Made by a program: the position numbers and the translations under genes
The notes under the pieces: generated by a model
Database searches by the model: none
Seen by the model: the letters and a program-made list of their open reading frames with translations, nothing else
Told to the model about the DNA's origin: nothing
In this document: positions 1 through 10,906 of the stretch, one piece after another
Layout: the number at the start of each line of letters is the position of its first letter
How positions within the stretch are numbered: the stretch's first letter is position 1
From: Ampelocalamus luodianensis
Lineage: Eukaryota; Streptophyta; Magnoliopsida; Poales; Poaceae
Length of the DNA stretch: 64,000 nt
Direction: 5' to 3'
Assembly: GCA_036346255.1 (NCBI GenBank)
Contig: CM070620.1
Span: 11,148,671 to 11,212,670, forward strand

Positions 1-3000
1 CAACATGAAGGAGCACGTGCTCATCTCCATCTTCGCCAATGCCGGCTACGCCTTCGGCAACGGCAACGCCTACGCCGTCATGATCGTCGACATCATCCGC
101 GCCTTCTACAGCCGCTCCATCTCCTTCTTCGCCGCCTGGCTCCTCATCATTACCACCCAGGTAATTGGTCGCTCGCTTCTGCAAGATTCGTTCGTTCTTA
201 CGGTAATTTGCTTGGTTATTATTAAGCGATATTAATCCTGACGACTCCTCTTGAGATTTCTTGATTGAAACTTCCAGGTGCTCGGGTACGGGTGGGCGGG
301 GCTGATGCGCAAGTACGTGGTGGAGCCGGCGCACATGTGGTGGCCGAGCACGCTCGTCCAGGTCTCGCTCTTCCGGTGAGTACGTAGTAGTAAACTGCCT
401 CGGTAAAAACAAGTTGGCTGCTTAATTTCTTCGCCTTGTTGCCTTCAGCTGTTACGTTTTTCTCTACCGCGTACGTCGAATTGGTTGGATTTTGGTCGGT
501 TTCCGGTTGGATTTCGGAGACCGGCGAACGAAGCGTTGCGTTCGTAAATTTTTTACCCATTTCTTAACGCCCCAGTTACGACGGTTTGCGAACGATTTGG
601 GTTGGTTCGTCCCCAGTTACGACGCGCATGGCCACCCACCCGTGCGTGTTTGGAACTTTGCATATGGCGCCTAGCTACTAGTAGTACAGCTTTGACTTTT
701 TATGCTACTAATTTTTTTACCTGGTGTCTCGGTAAAGTCGATAGAGAGATTCGGATGCATGGTAAACTGGGCGAGCTTGTTTTTAACGATCTTTCATACG
801 AAAAACAGCTTACTGTTTCTTAGTCCTAAGTACAAGTTGTGCGCATAGTATTGTCACCGAAGTATTGGCTCCAGATTTGAGAATCTGATCTAATTGCAGG
901 CTGACATTAATTAAAGAAACAAAAGCGATGACAAATAAATTAAGGAGAGAGAATCTCTAGAGCATGAGTAGAGAATCTCTAGAGCATGAGTACATAGGGT
1001 AGTCACTAGTCAGTGGCATTTCAGCTGGATGGTCTCTTTTCTCTTTACCATCGTCCTTTCAACACTGATGAAAGAAGAGAGAGACAGAGCGACCCCACCA
1101 TGAACATGGGAGTGCAGCCACTGGATTGATGGATAAGCTGCTGATGGAACCCCAATTATTACATAGTCCAATGCATGCTTGGAGAAAAATACTGCTGAAT
1201 TATGCAAGTTGGATTTTCTGGTTTAGAGTACTGTCTTTCCACCTACCGATGACACGTTTTGTTTTAAAACATGCATTGCGAATGCAAACACGCTGTTGCT
1301 GTCCCCAATCAACTTTTGGTAGGCGTTATGTAGCCGATTGATTTGGTGCACGCGTGGTCTAAAGAAAGCTAGTAGATAGGATCTTTTGATGAGCGCACAA
1401 GAAAAGGAGTAGATCAACTTTGTTTTAGACTTATGATGGAGTGATTACAAGTCACATATGGATACTCTCACTAGATAGGGCCTCCACTGCAATTTTGCCT
1501 GCCAAAAAAGAGAGTTTGGTTTCCTCATCATGCATGCAGTACAGTATCCTCTTGATATGAACCAGGACAAACCCTCCTTTTGCGAACTAACACTTATTTG
1601 TATAAATACTTGAGAATATATTTATGTATGTTGTAGCTTATTTAGACTTTTGAGATATCTTAAACATTGAAAATAACAATATAAACTTGAAGGAAATCAT
1701 TGAACATAATAAGTAATTAAAGTACGTGCTTTGATGGAAGAAAATTATTCAACATAATAAGTTGTTGGGGTTCTTAGAAACTAACTACTCTTCATCATGC
1801 ATAGATCATGTACATGTACATCTATTTAATCTATTAGTCATTTTTTCTCTAAATTGTATGCATGCACATGTGCATCTATTTAATCTCAAGCAATACGTTG
1901 ATTGTATGTACGACAAATTATCTTATTAGCTTACATAATATAATATATTGGAGTACCTTACACATACACCGATGTACTATAGACGACCTACCTTGAACTT
2001 ATCTTTCCTCATATGTTGGCTGCCCTACCAAACTGTGTGGTTTTTATCTCTTCTCGTCATCAAAACTTTTTTTGCTTCAACAAATCTTAATCGATCCCTC
2101 TTAGCTGTTACCCTTCAAATACAATAATTTATCACATAGTTATCTTCTACTTCTCTCCAATTATTGCTTAATGCTAATCATTGTGACATCAACACGCATA
2201 CACATACAACTATCACTGGTCCCAGCTGGGGACACATGTCACACTCTCTCTGGTTACTCCAATCATATTCCCTATGATTATGTCATCTCTACTCTAAGAT
2301 TTTTGCTCCTCTGTCTTTGTACGCCCACGCTTCTATTCGTAAGGATGCACGACGTTATGCATGCTCGACGCCATCTTCTCTCATATCGGTCGCTCCTCTT
2401 CTTCGACGTTAGTCAACTCAACGTTGTGACTTCCTCACTAACCGCGGCGACCTTCTATCTCCACTAATGCCGACATGTTTGCTTTAGTCGTTGTCTAACG
2501 ATACAAAGAATCTTTTCGCCATCACCGGTGACGACGTGTCCCTCACCAGTGATGGCACACTCTTAGCTACCGATAGCTCTATATCGTCCATAGCTGGTCT
2601 CCAATGCAAAACTTCATCTTCTCTCTGTCAGGACTTCTTCATCATCGAGCTTCTTTGGCCACTATCTTCTTCAACAATGTCGACGCTCATCACCTGTTGT
2701 CACGGCCCTTGACTCCTTCGGCACTAGACTTTCTTTTCAATGGCTCCGCTAGCAAGACACATTGTCATAATTGAATGGCTAAGATGAGCAGCACAATATT
2801 GCCTTCGTCTATGTCATTGCCGCCTTGGCTCTTCACTTCCTCGTAGGTCAATATCTTCTTGTAGGATAGATCGACGCCATTACACTCTTTCGTGGTTTCC
2901 TCCGATACCATTTGTGCCATCCCTTGTTATTACTTTTATTTTTTATTTAAAATTTTATTTATTTATTTTTATTCCACGAGAAGCAACAATAGAAACACAT

Positions 3001-6000
3001 GACTTTGACAGCGGACATAGTGGCTTATTTTGTGTCTCCTTCGATACCATTCGTGTCATTCTCGTTATAATTTTATTTTTATTTAACACTTTAGTTATTT
3101 TTATTGGATTTCATATACAAATCAAATTGCTAAAATTATTTCTAATTTTGGGATTTTATTTCGAAATTCGTATAAAAATCAAATTATAAATTTTCTTTTC
3201 TTTTATTATTTGGAATTTTAGTTCTTTTTATTTCAATTCGTATCCGAATCCAAATGCTATTTTTTTCTTTAATTTTTATCCCGAATTACATTTATTTAGG
3301 GATTTTACTTTGGAATTCGTATTGAAATCAAATTACTAATTTTATTTTATGTTTACTCCGAATTTCAGTTTTTTTGTTGGATTTTGTATAAAAATCTAAT
3401 TTCTATTTTTTTATTCCGAATTATAATTATTTAGTAATTTTACTTACAAATTCGTATGGAAATCAATTATTTTATTTTATTTTATTTTTATTTCAAATTT
3501 CATTCTTATTGTACTTGATATGGACTACTTAGGAATTCGTATAGAAAACAAATTTCTATTTCTAATTTATTTTTTTATTCTGAATTTCAGTTTTATTGTG
3601 TTTGATATGGACTCTTTTTTTGAATCTAGACCGTTATAATCTGGACCCAGCACGATCGACGGTGTAATTTTTTCTTTTTTATCGATTAACGTGGGAATTT
3701 ATAGCTTTTAAAAGCGAATAGGTGATTCTTTTTTAACTTTGTTTTAATAAGATAACAGATAGATAGATGATAAGTCGCCAGGATAACAACTCGACTAAGC
3801 CAAAATATAGCTTTCAAAAAACACTGTTCGTCGCACGTATTTCCACATTAGATTCTTCTATCAAGTCAAAGTCCACTGAAACGAAATGGGCAGTGATGTC
3901 CGGATGGGCGTTATTTTGTCCAGTGCTAGACAAACCGAGCAGTCTTGCATTTCTGCGAGTATACGACGACCTCTGCAATTCGCACTTGGCCAACAATATT
4001 GCAGGCTTCAGATCTGCGTGATGTGAACGCCCAAACACGCATGGCTGCATCGCCTAACTTGCACTGCACAGTTTCCACACATCGAGGGAGACTCGCCGTG
4101 TTTGAAAATTGCGTGCAATTGGATGGATGCAGGACTGCAGTTGTCGTGGTCCAGGTCCAAGTTGCCCAGAAAAGACGTGATTCTCGCACATGCTTGCAAT
4201 TAGAGGTGGCAACTGGGGCGGGATCCGGGGACGCCCCCGCTAGGCCTCCCTGATCCATCCCCGTGGGGACTAAAATGAGGTTAAACACATTAAAAAAAAG
4301 ATTGGCTATTCATAAATTATTTAATTTTTTTTAAATTTAAATCACTTGTTGTGACCATTGGATCAATATCCAATCATATGACAAACTAATCTCTACACAA
4401 ATTCAATGGTCACAACAAGTGACTTAAACTTAAGAAAATTTTAGGCAACTTAAAACTAACAAAACCGTTAAAATAATAACTTTATTTATGAATCTATAAG
4501 TATTTAGGTATATTTTTTATTCAAAACTTAGCTCCAAAATTTATATCCTAATATATATTCATGTTTTAGTCCAAATATATATATAAAAAGACATCTTCCG
4601 TATTCAAAACTATAGTTTATAAAAAAATACATCTTTAATTCCCATGGGGCCTGTGGGGAGGATGGCCCCGCCCCATGGGGATTTTCCCCGCGGTCCCACC
4701 CCATGGGAAAATTGCTATTCCTACTTGCAATCCTATGTTACTGTGTATCCGCCTTCAATAAATTATAAGTGTATGTAGTTTGTTGGATTCGTGTGTCCGC
4801 CTTGTGCTCTCTTAAAAAAACTTGGACTCGGAAGTTTGCTTCCTTTCTCTGAAAGACATCACTGCATATCCTGACAATAAGTAAACAATCGTCGCGGTAA
4901 GTGAATTAATCAACTGATCTCAGTAGTTAGTTAGTGCTAGTCTGCCGTTTCATACGGTGATTCTTTAAATAACATGGTAATCATCTAGGCATGTGATGAT
5001 GGGATTGGCATCACGTGCCTTCCGTAAATGGTTTCTGACCATCAGAGATGATCGATCGCATAGACGAAGAGACAGAAATTTAAAGATTACCATAATAATG
5101 TTTTGTATTCCAGTTTCTCAATTGCTTTACATATTTGGGCTGGTCTGACGGTCAGAACGGTGATTGATGATGATTCATGCACTTCTCAATGAATTCTGCA
5201 ACCAGACAGAATAGCATGGGATAAAATATGTTACAACTGATTCTTACTTACAAATCTGACTCAGAGCTCTTTGATAGTCATAGTAAAGATTTACATTTGG
5301 CAGCATATTTTCATGACATCATGTTTAGTACGTAGCAATGACACTACTAGTCTACTACGAACACCTCTGATGAATCTGTGATGGTGTCCTCTGTTGTGTA
5401 CCAGGGCGCTGCATGAGAAGGAAGAATTCCCCAAGGGCTCGAGCCAGATCTCCCGTTCCAAGTTCTTCCTGGTGGCGCTCATCTGCAGCTTCGCGTGGTA
5501 CGCAGTGCCGGGCTACCTCTTCCCGGCGCTGACGTCCATCTCGTGGGTGTGCTGGGTCTTCTCCAAGTCGGTGACGGCGCAGCAGCTGGGCTCCGGTATG
5601 AAGGGTCTGGGCCTCGGGGCCTTCACGCTGGACTGGACGGCCGTCTCCTCCTTCCTCTTCAGCCCGCTCATCTCGCCCTTCTTCGCCACCGTCAACATCT
5701 TCTTCGGCTTCGTGATCTTCATCTACGTGATTGTGCCCACAGCGTACTGGGGGCTCAACCTGTACAACGCCAAGACGTTCCCCATCTTCTCCTCGCACCT
5801 GTTCATGTCCAATGGCACGAAATATGACATCACGGCTATCGTGAACAAGCAGTTTGAGATCGACCAAGAGGCATACAAGAAGCTCGGCAGGATCAACCTC
5901 AGTACCTTCTTTGCACTCTCTTATGGGCTCAGCTTTGCCACCATCGCCTCTACCATCACGCACGTCGGGCTCTTCTACGGGAAGTAAGGCTTCTCAACTC

Positions 6001-7334
6001 TGCACATGAATAAACAAACACAGGCTGTGATTACATTTAGTTTCTGAACTGAAAGATACACGAATTCATGTCTGAAATGGGGCACAACAATGTGCAGGGA
6101 GATTTACCACCGGTTCCGAGCTTCGCAGAAGGAGGAGCCTGACATCCACACAAAGCTGATGAAGAAGTATGATGACATACCAGGGTGGTGGTTCTACTCC
6201 CTGCTGGCGCTGTCGATGACAGTGTCCCTCATCCTCTGCACCGTCCTGAAGCATCAGGTCCAGCTCCCATGGTGGGGTCTCCTCTTTGCCTGCGGCATGG
6301 CCTTCATCTTCACCCTTCCCATCAGCATCATCACTGCAACCACCAACCAGGCAAGTATATTTTAGAATGTTTAATATATTCTCTTGCACTTTGATGATTT
6401 CTGCAAGAAAAACTGACAAAGCATCTAAAATTTGACTGACAGACGCCTGGCCTGAATGTAATCACTGAGTATGCCATTGGGCTGATAATGCCGGGCTATC
6501 CCATCGCCAATGTCTGCTTCAAGGTGTACGGCTACATGAGCATGTCGCAGGCCGTTGCCTTCCTCTCGGACTTCAAGCTCGGTCACTATATGAAGATCCC
6601 ACCCAAATCCATGTTCCTTGTTCAGGTAAATAAAACTCCTCAATCCGCTCATCTTGTAAGTGAATGAGTGGCATGCACGAAGTTTCTAACCTTCAGGTTC
6701 TGTATTTACCCAGTTTGCCGGTACAATTGTGGCCGGCACGGTCAACCTCGGGGTGGCATGGTGGCTGCTTGGCTCCATCAATGACATCTGCCAGGACTCA
6801 CTCCCACCCGACAGCCCATGGACGTGCCCGAGCGACCGTGTCTTCTTCGATGCATCAGTTATCTGGGGCCTCGTCGGCCCAAAGCGCATTTTCGGGTCAT
6901 TTGGCAACTACGGTGCCCTCAACTGGTTCTTCCTCATTGGCGCAGCAGGCCCTGTCATCGTGTACATCATCCACAGGATATTCCCCAACCAGAGGTGGAT
7001 ACCAATGATCAACCTGCCTGTGCTCATCGGTGCGACGGCCAACATGCCACCAGCGACGGCCGTGAACTACAACTCATGGCTGCTCATTGGCACCATCTTC
7101 AACTTCTTCGTGTTCCGTTACCGGAAGAAGTGGTGGCAGAGGTACAACTATGTCCTCTCCGCTGCGCTCGACGCTGGCGTGGCGTTCATGGGGGTGCTGC
7201 TGTACTTCTCGCTGTCCATGGAGAACCGGAGCATCGACTGGTGGGGCATGGCCGGAGAGCACTGCTCTCTGGCCTCGTGCCCCACTGCGAAAGGGGTGGA
7301 CTTGGGTCCAGATAGCGTCTGCCCTGTTTTCTAA
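1..7334 (+). CDS. OPT-family oligopeptide transporter, C-terminal six exons (5' end outside window)
   Basis: Exons read 1-160, 278-375, 5405-5983, 6098-6350, 6443-6625 and 6714-7334 (TAA), giving about 630 residues in frame; the family is usually 730-760, so roughly the first 110-130 are missing. Family landmarks seen: FNMKEHVLI-type start (NMKEHVLIS), RALHEKEEFPKG, a cytosolic KYDDIPGWWFYSLL stretch, and KIPPKSMF in exon 5, equivalent to the KIPPR signature of plant OPTs with a final Lys. Many hydrophobic segments fit the multi-span (about 16) membrane topology. OPT proteins are proton-coupled importers of small peptides, glutathione or metal-nicotianamine chelates at the plasma membrane; the substrate cannot be told here. 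Introns are GT-AG except 6351-6442, which starts GC. Intron 376-5404 is 5 kb and full of transposons. The gene converges with the minus-strand LYR gene. Confidence 0.95.
949..992. repeat. Perfect 22-bp direct tandem duplication
   Basis: Two adjacent identical copies of a 22-base unit (949-970 and 971-992) containing the palindromic core gagaatctctag. It lies in the OPT intron, with no evident function. Confidence 0.9.
1577..3767 (-). mobile_element. Non-autonomous Helitron, degraded copy 1 (in OPT intron)
   Basis: Similar along most of its length to the better-preserved Helitron at 27047-29397: same AT-rich left part, same CT-rich middle (2171-2720), same degenerate AT-rich repeats and same GATAGATAGA right end next to T. 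That right end is the Helitron 5' terminus, so the element lies on the minus strand. Its left end has lost the CTAG and the hairpin seen in the other copy. No Rep/helicase coding is visible; open stretches such as 2171-2467 are low-complexity and unlike any protein I know. It must rely on helicase supplied elsewhere. Confidence 0.55.
2930..3640. repeat. Degenerate about 65-80-bp AT-rich repeats inside Helitron copy 1
   Basis: A motif of the form ggaattcgtatngaaatcaa, followed by a run of TTTTATT and then ccgaatttcagttattt, recurs roughly every 65-80 bases with much divergence. The same arrays occur at 28380-29260 in the second Helitron, so they belong to the element rather than to the OPT intron. 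Confidence 0.6.
4201..4723. mobile_element. 523-bp non-autonomous hAT element with exact 8-bp TSD
   Basis: The 8-bp target duplication CTTGCAAT lies at 4193-4200 and 4724-4731. The terminal inverted repeats are TAGAGGTGGCAA and, read on the other strand, TAGGAATAGCAA. Subterminal regions are rich in CCCCGC/GGGGCG blocks, as in hAT elements of plants. It has no transposase and carries a nested small MITE at 4300-4466. It lies in the OPT intron in a non-coding position. Confidence 0.85.
4300..4466. mobile_element. About 167-bp MITE nested in the hAT element
   Basis: It matches the elements at 31003-31173 and 59408-59575 in length and in internal sequence (caatatccaatcatatgac; ggtcacaacaa). Its target duplication is not clear because both flanks are A-rich. 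Being inside the hAT element, it is the younger insertion. Confidence 0.55.
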
Positions 7335-7945
7335 GCTAATCGTCTCTTTCGTGGCTCATGGTACAGCTGCAAGATTAGTTATCATCCATTCCAGTTGTGT
7401 TAAGAGTCGTATATTCCTGGTTTATCAAGTACAACTTCTTCCATGTGTAAAGGTCATACTCGATCGCACTGTCCCACAAAAGGCAAAAACTATACACTAC
7501 TGCAACAGCAATGGTGCAATACATCAAACATTTGGGTAATGCAAACGCATACTAGTTCCTGAATGCTACAAGTAACAACACACTGTTCAGTAACAATACC
7601 TTCGAGAACCATGATCTCATTATCTCAAATTGAATTGAAAAGCAATAACACACTGTTAAGTAACATCATTCAGTGATAGCAAAGCCATATGGGCAATTTC
7701 TTTCCTTTTGCATTGCAATATATATATATTCTGCAGTTTACATACAGAAACAACTAGGCATATGTAGTAGTTCACAAGAAAAACAAACAATATCAATTTA
7801 TGCCACATACCAGTAACCATTCCCTGACACAGAAACGAATGAGATATTACAATCAAACATAGCGAAGGAAACTGAAAAAGACGAGATACCCATGGGGGTT
7901 GGGCGCTAGGCTCGAACTCATAGTAGTTCGTAAGATTCGATCTTC
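7335..7945. other. Shared 3' region between convergent OPT and LYR genes
   Basis: AT-rich DNA between two stop codons on opposite strands; it should hold the 3' UTRs of both genes. A short (TA)n run lies near 7720. No further gene is visible. Confidence 0.6.
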
Positions 7946-8215
7946 CTACGGGAGGCGGCTGCGGTTAAGGAGGCCGAGGGTGTTGTGCGCGGCGTCGAGG
8001 AGGTCGCGGATGCTGTGGAGCGACCTCTCCTCGGCGGCGAAGATGAAGATGGCGCGGCACTCCGCCTTCTTGGCTAGCCGCGCTGCGTGCCCCAGCGACA
8101 GGGCTGGTGAGTTGAGTGCCCGCAGGATCCGACGGTACAACGACAGCGCCACCGGACGGCTCTGCACCAGGTCCTCCGCCGTTGCCCAGATCATCCCCCC
8201 GCCGGCCTTCGCCAT
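7946..8215 (-). CDS. LYR-motif (Complex1_LYR) protein, mitochondrial Fe-S/complex assembly type
   Basis: A single-exon reading frame of 89 residues; the first ATG is at 8215, and the open frame upstream of it begins only with GTG. The N-terminus MAKAGGGMIWATAEDL is followed by the signature ALSLYRRILRAL (Leu26-Tyr27-Arg28) and then RLAKKAECRAIFIFAAEERS. LYR proteins are small three-helix adaptors that bind the mitochondrial acyl carrier protein and support Fe-S cluster or respiratory-complex assembly; the layout matches the small plant proteins annotated as LYR family of Fe/S cluster biogenesis. The exact partner cannot be inferred. It lies downstream of the broken membrane-protein gene on the same strand and tail-to-tail with the OPT gene. 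Confidence 0.8.
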   Translation of the reverse strand: MAKAGGGMIWATAEDLVQSRPVALSLYRRILRALNSPALSLGHAARLAKKAECRAIFIFAAEERSLHSIRDLLDAAHNTLGLLNRSRLP

Positions 8216-8485
8216 CCTCCACCGACTCACCTCACCGACGACCACCGCGCCGTAATGGACTTGAACGAGAGGTTAGTTCATTTCACGTGGCCTAAAATAT
8301 GAAAAGAAATTAGAAATGAGGAATATGGCAAAATATCGATCCAAATAATGAATTCGGAGCAAATAATCAACATCATCAAAAATAAATGCAAATGATATAA
8401 AACATATGAAAGATAGGGCAAATGATCAGTGCCCATAAAAGTTTGGAACTAACAGAAATAACCACAAAGAGTAGATATGTGAAGT

Positions 8486-9799
8486 TTATAGCATCCTCAG
8501 CCTCCGGTCGCCAGCCTTCCCTCCGCCGCCGCCGAAGCTCGACATATCTCAAAAGGAAAACACAAACACAAACAAAAAAAATAACACATACACACTATCA
8601 CTAGATCTTTGACATTTCAGACGCAGAACGCACGTATAAACTACATCCGTATCTATGCATAGGTATATATACTCCTATATGTATGCGTACCGGAAGGGGA
8701 AGGGAGGGTTCGTGAGAGCAGAGGAGGAGGAGGAGGAAGCAGAGGAAGGTGAGCAGCGGGATGAGGTGGATGCTGTTGAGGTTTACATGACCAGACAGTA
8801 GTTCAAGCAACCTCTTTTCCTTCTCGTGATGACCTATGAGAAAATTGCAACTAGCAGATATACAGCGGAATAATCAATAAGATCACATGCACATTGACAC
8901 TAGGATTTTAACGTGGAAAAATCTCCTCAAGGTGAGGAGCAAAAACCACGGGACCAAACGGTCTACTCCCAAATCTTCCACTATATCAATAATGGGTACA
9001 ATGGAGTCTTCTCTAGATTACACTAGAGAAATTACAGCAGCAACAATACCACCATCAAGGTGAAACCTTGGCACATCAACAATAACAACAACACAAGATT
9101 AAGAAGTAACCAATAGGCTGAACAAAACCTATCCTCTGTCCCCTTCGGATTTCAGTTCATATCTAGCAAACTATAGATACAAACTGCATTAAACTTGGTA
9201 GGAATGTGAATCCACGAGTTCCCAACAAGCTTTCCAAATTTCAGCCAAATCGGACAATATTTTGTCACTCAAACAGAACTTCTACCAAAACTGCTTAGTG
9301 CTGAATCTGCTGCTACCCGAACTGACAAAATCCCTCTAAAACCTGAAGCTCCTCTAATCCAATCCTCAATCCAACCGCACATATCAAAGCGCTACGAGTC
9401 AGGAGTTCACAAACCAAATTGGAAGCAGATCCGACCACGTTTGCTACTCCGATCGTCCACTTGATGAAGATCGCGCAGGTGCACTCAAGCTAGAACAACA
9501 CTTCTTCCTCTCCTTTGTTGTTGTTGTATTTTCTTTTTGATTGCTGCTACATCTCTCTCACCCTCTGGCTGCTGAAGGGAGGTTTAGGGTTTTGTTGTTT
9601 CATCCCCACACTAGGAGGAGGTATCTCCACCCTTCATTCTTAGGGTAATCAATGGTTGTTATTTCTTGGGCTTGTGGGCTGAGATTAGTCTTCATATGGA
9701 GGGATAGCCCAACAGATGCCTGGATGGACCTCTCCTCGCCGTCCGGCCGCCGGGCGCCTTGTCGGCCTTCACTGCCGCCGACTCTTCAGGCACCGCCAT
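8486..9799 (-). pseudogene. Small single-pass membrane protein gene with first exon split by an LTR
   Basis: On the minus strand an ATG at 9797-9799 opens a 28-codon frame (MAVPEESAAVKADKAPGGR and on) that stops at 9715, where an LTR begins. If 8833-9714 and one target copy are skipped, the frame resumes exactly at 8827 (HHEKEKRLLELLSGHVNLNS) and runs through one hydrophobic segment (about residues 49-66) to a splice donor gtacgc at 8690, 74 codons in all. A possible last exon lies around 8486-8550 (GGGGGKAGDRRLRML then stop), but the intron phase does not fit cleanly, so the 3' end is uncertain. I do not recognise the family; the basic N-terminus plus single hydrophobic helix suggests a small membrane-anchored protein. 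With the LTR in place a normal product is unlikely. Confidence 0.6.
8833..9714 (-). mobile_element. Solo LTR (copia-like) inserted in a coding exon
   Basis: An 882-bp block flanked by GATGA (8828-8832) and GATGC (9715-9719), a near-perfect 5-bp target duplication. Read on the minus strand it starts TGTTGGGCTATCC. The left edge (cctatgagaaa) is not a canonical LTR terminus, so a few bases may be lost or misplaced. There is no internal region or second LTR, so it is probably a recombination product. The phrase taacgtggaaaaatctcc followed by aaaaaccacggg is familiar from rice LTR elements. Confidence 0.6.
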
Positions 9800-10166
9800 C
9801 GCCTCCGTCTGCCGCTACGCTGGCCGCTGTCAGTCGCTCTTTGCCGCTTCGCAGACTAGCGATAAGCTGCCCGCCTCCGCATTTTGGAGGAGGGGTGCGA
9901 GGTGTCTTGGAAGCTTTCACGTTTGGTTCGTTGGAGCAAGGACAGTTCAGGGGGAGTGAGTGAATGTGAGAGAGACGCTTAAATGCGGAGGTAAAAGGAA
10001 GGAGCGGGCGTTTGGTCTGGTTTGAATTGCAAGCTAAGGAACGCAAATATCCGAAGTCAGGTGGATAAATAGCTGATGTCTAACGCGAGCTAGTGGAAAA
10101 TGTGGAGCAGCCTGCAACCGTGCATGATGAGCTGATGAAAGTGGATACCATCATGCAGTGGCCATC
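9800..10166. other. Upstream region of the split membrane-protein gene
   Basis: GC-rich up to about 9900, then mixed sequence. It probably holds the 5' UTR and promoter of the minus-strand gene. I see no other coding region. Confidence 0.35.
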
Positions 10167-10906
10167 AGACCCGGCCCAAAGAGAGATGAATCGAGCCCAA
10201 CTGTACCCGAGTGCAAGAGTCGGAAAGATAGTCCCACATTGCTAGCTAGAGGTGAGGTTCACCGACATATAAATCCCTATGGTCAAATGCATTACAACCA
10301 TCGGGTTAACCTTTTTTTTTTATGTGAAACGGGGATGAAAGTGTAAGCGGGACTGGTACGAGTATGTGGTTTATCCGACATGTGAGTAGACCTAAGCTTA
10401 TTTGGAGCTAAGGCGTTACAAATGGTATGAGAGCCAACCCTCGTGGTTACACGTGTGTGCGGGTCAGGGGCATAGGCATATGGCGCACGACGCGTGTGGT
10501 CCCAAATGAGTGGACGCATTGACATATATGCCAGACTAGACGTATGGACGTGTGCCAAGAGGGGAGGTCCTGGTCATTTGCCCCAGTGTGGGTTTATTTG
10601 CCGACGAGGACATCGGGTCCTTTGAGGGTGGGTGTACGTGAGACCCGGCCCAAAGATAAGGATGAATCCAAAGAGAAGGATGAATTGAGTCCAATTGTAG
10701 CCCTACATGTACGAGTGCAAGCGTTGGGAAGGTAGACTCACATTGCTAGTTAGAGGTGAGGTTCACCAACATATAACCCCTATGGCCAAATGCATTTCAA
10801 CCCCTGGGTGCGAAGCGAGGACAAAAGCGTAAGTGCGGCTGGTGCAAGTGCGTGGTTTATCTGGCTTACAGGTAGACCTAAGCTTATTTAGAGCTAGGGC
10901 GTTACA
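10167..10906 (+). mobile_element. Compact LTR element (TRIM-like) with two about 260-bp LTRs
   Basis: Direct repeats at 10167-10420 and 10641-10906 both begin agacccggcccaaag and end gcgttaca. Immediately after the first copy, 10423-10434 reads tggtatgagagc, one base off the usual initiator-tRNA-Met primer site TGGTATCAGAGC. The internal part is only 220 bp and codes for nothing. The 5' boundary is not clean and no target duplication was found. Confidence 0.6.

Larger units (their letters stand above)
376..5404 (+). other. 5-kb transposon-laden intron of the OPT gene
   Basis: The donor at 376 (gtgagt) and acceptor AG at 5403-5404 join a split Arg codon (cg|g), giving SLFR-ALHEKE in frame. 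Positions 376-1576 and 4732-5404 contain no gene I can recognise; the only short repeat seen there is at 949-992. The middle is occupied by a Helitron copy and a hAT element, listed separately. The other OPT introns in this window are 89-117 bases, so this one is exceptional. Confidence 0.9.

Noticed and set aside
8216..8245. Ten extra N-terminal residues for the LYR protein
   Set aside because: They would start at GTG. The ATG at 8215 gives the expected short N-terminus.
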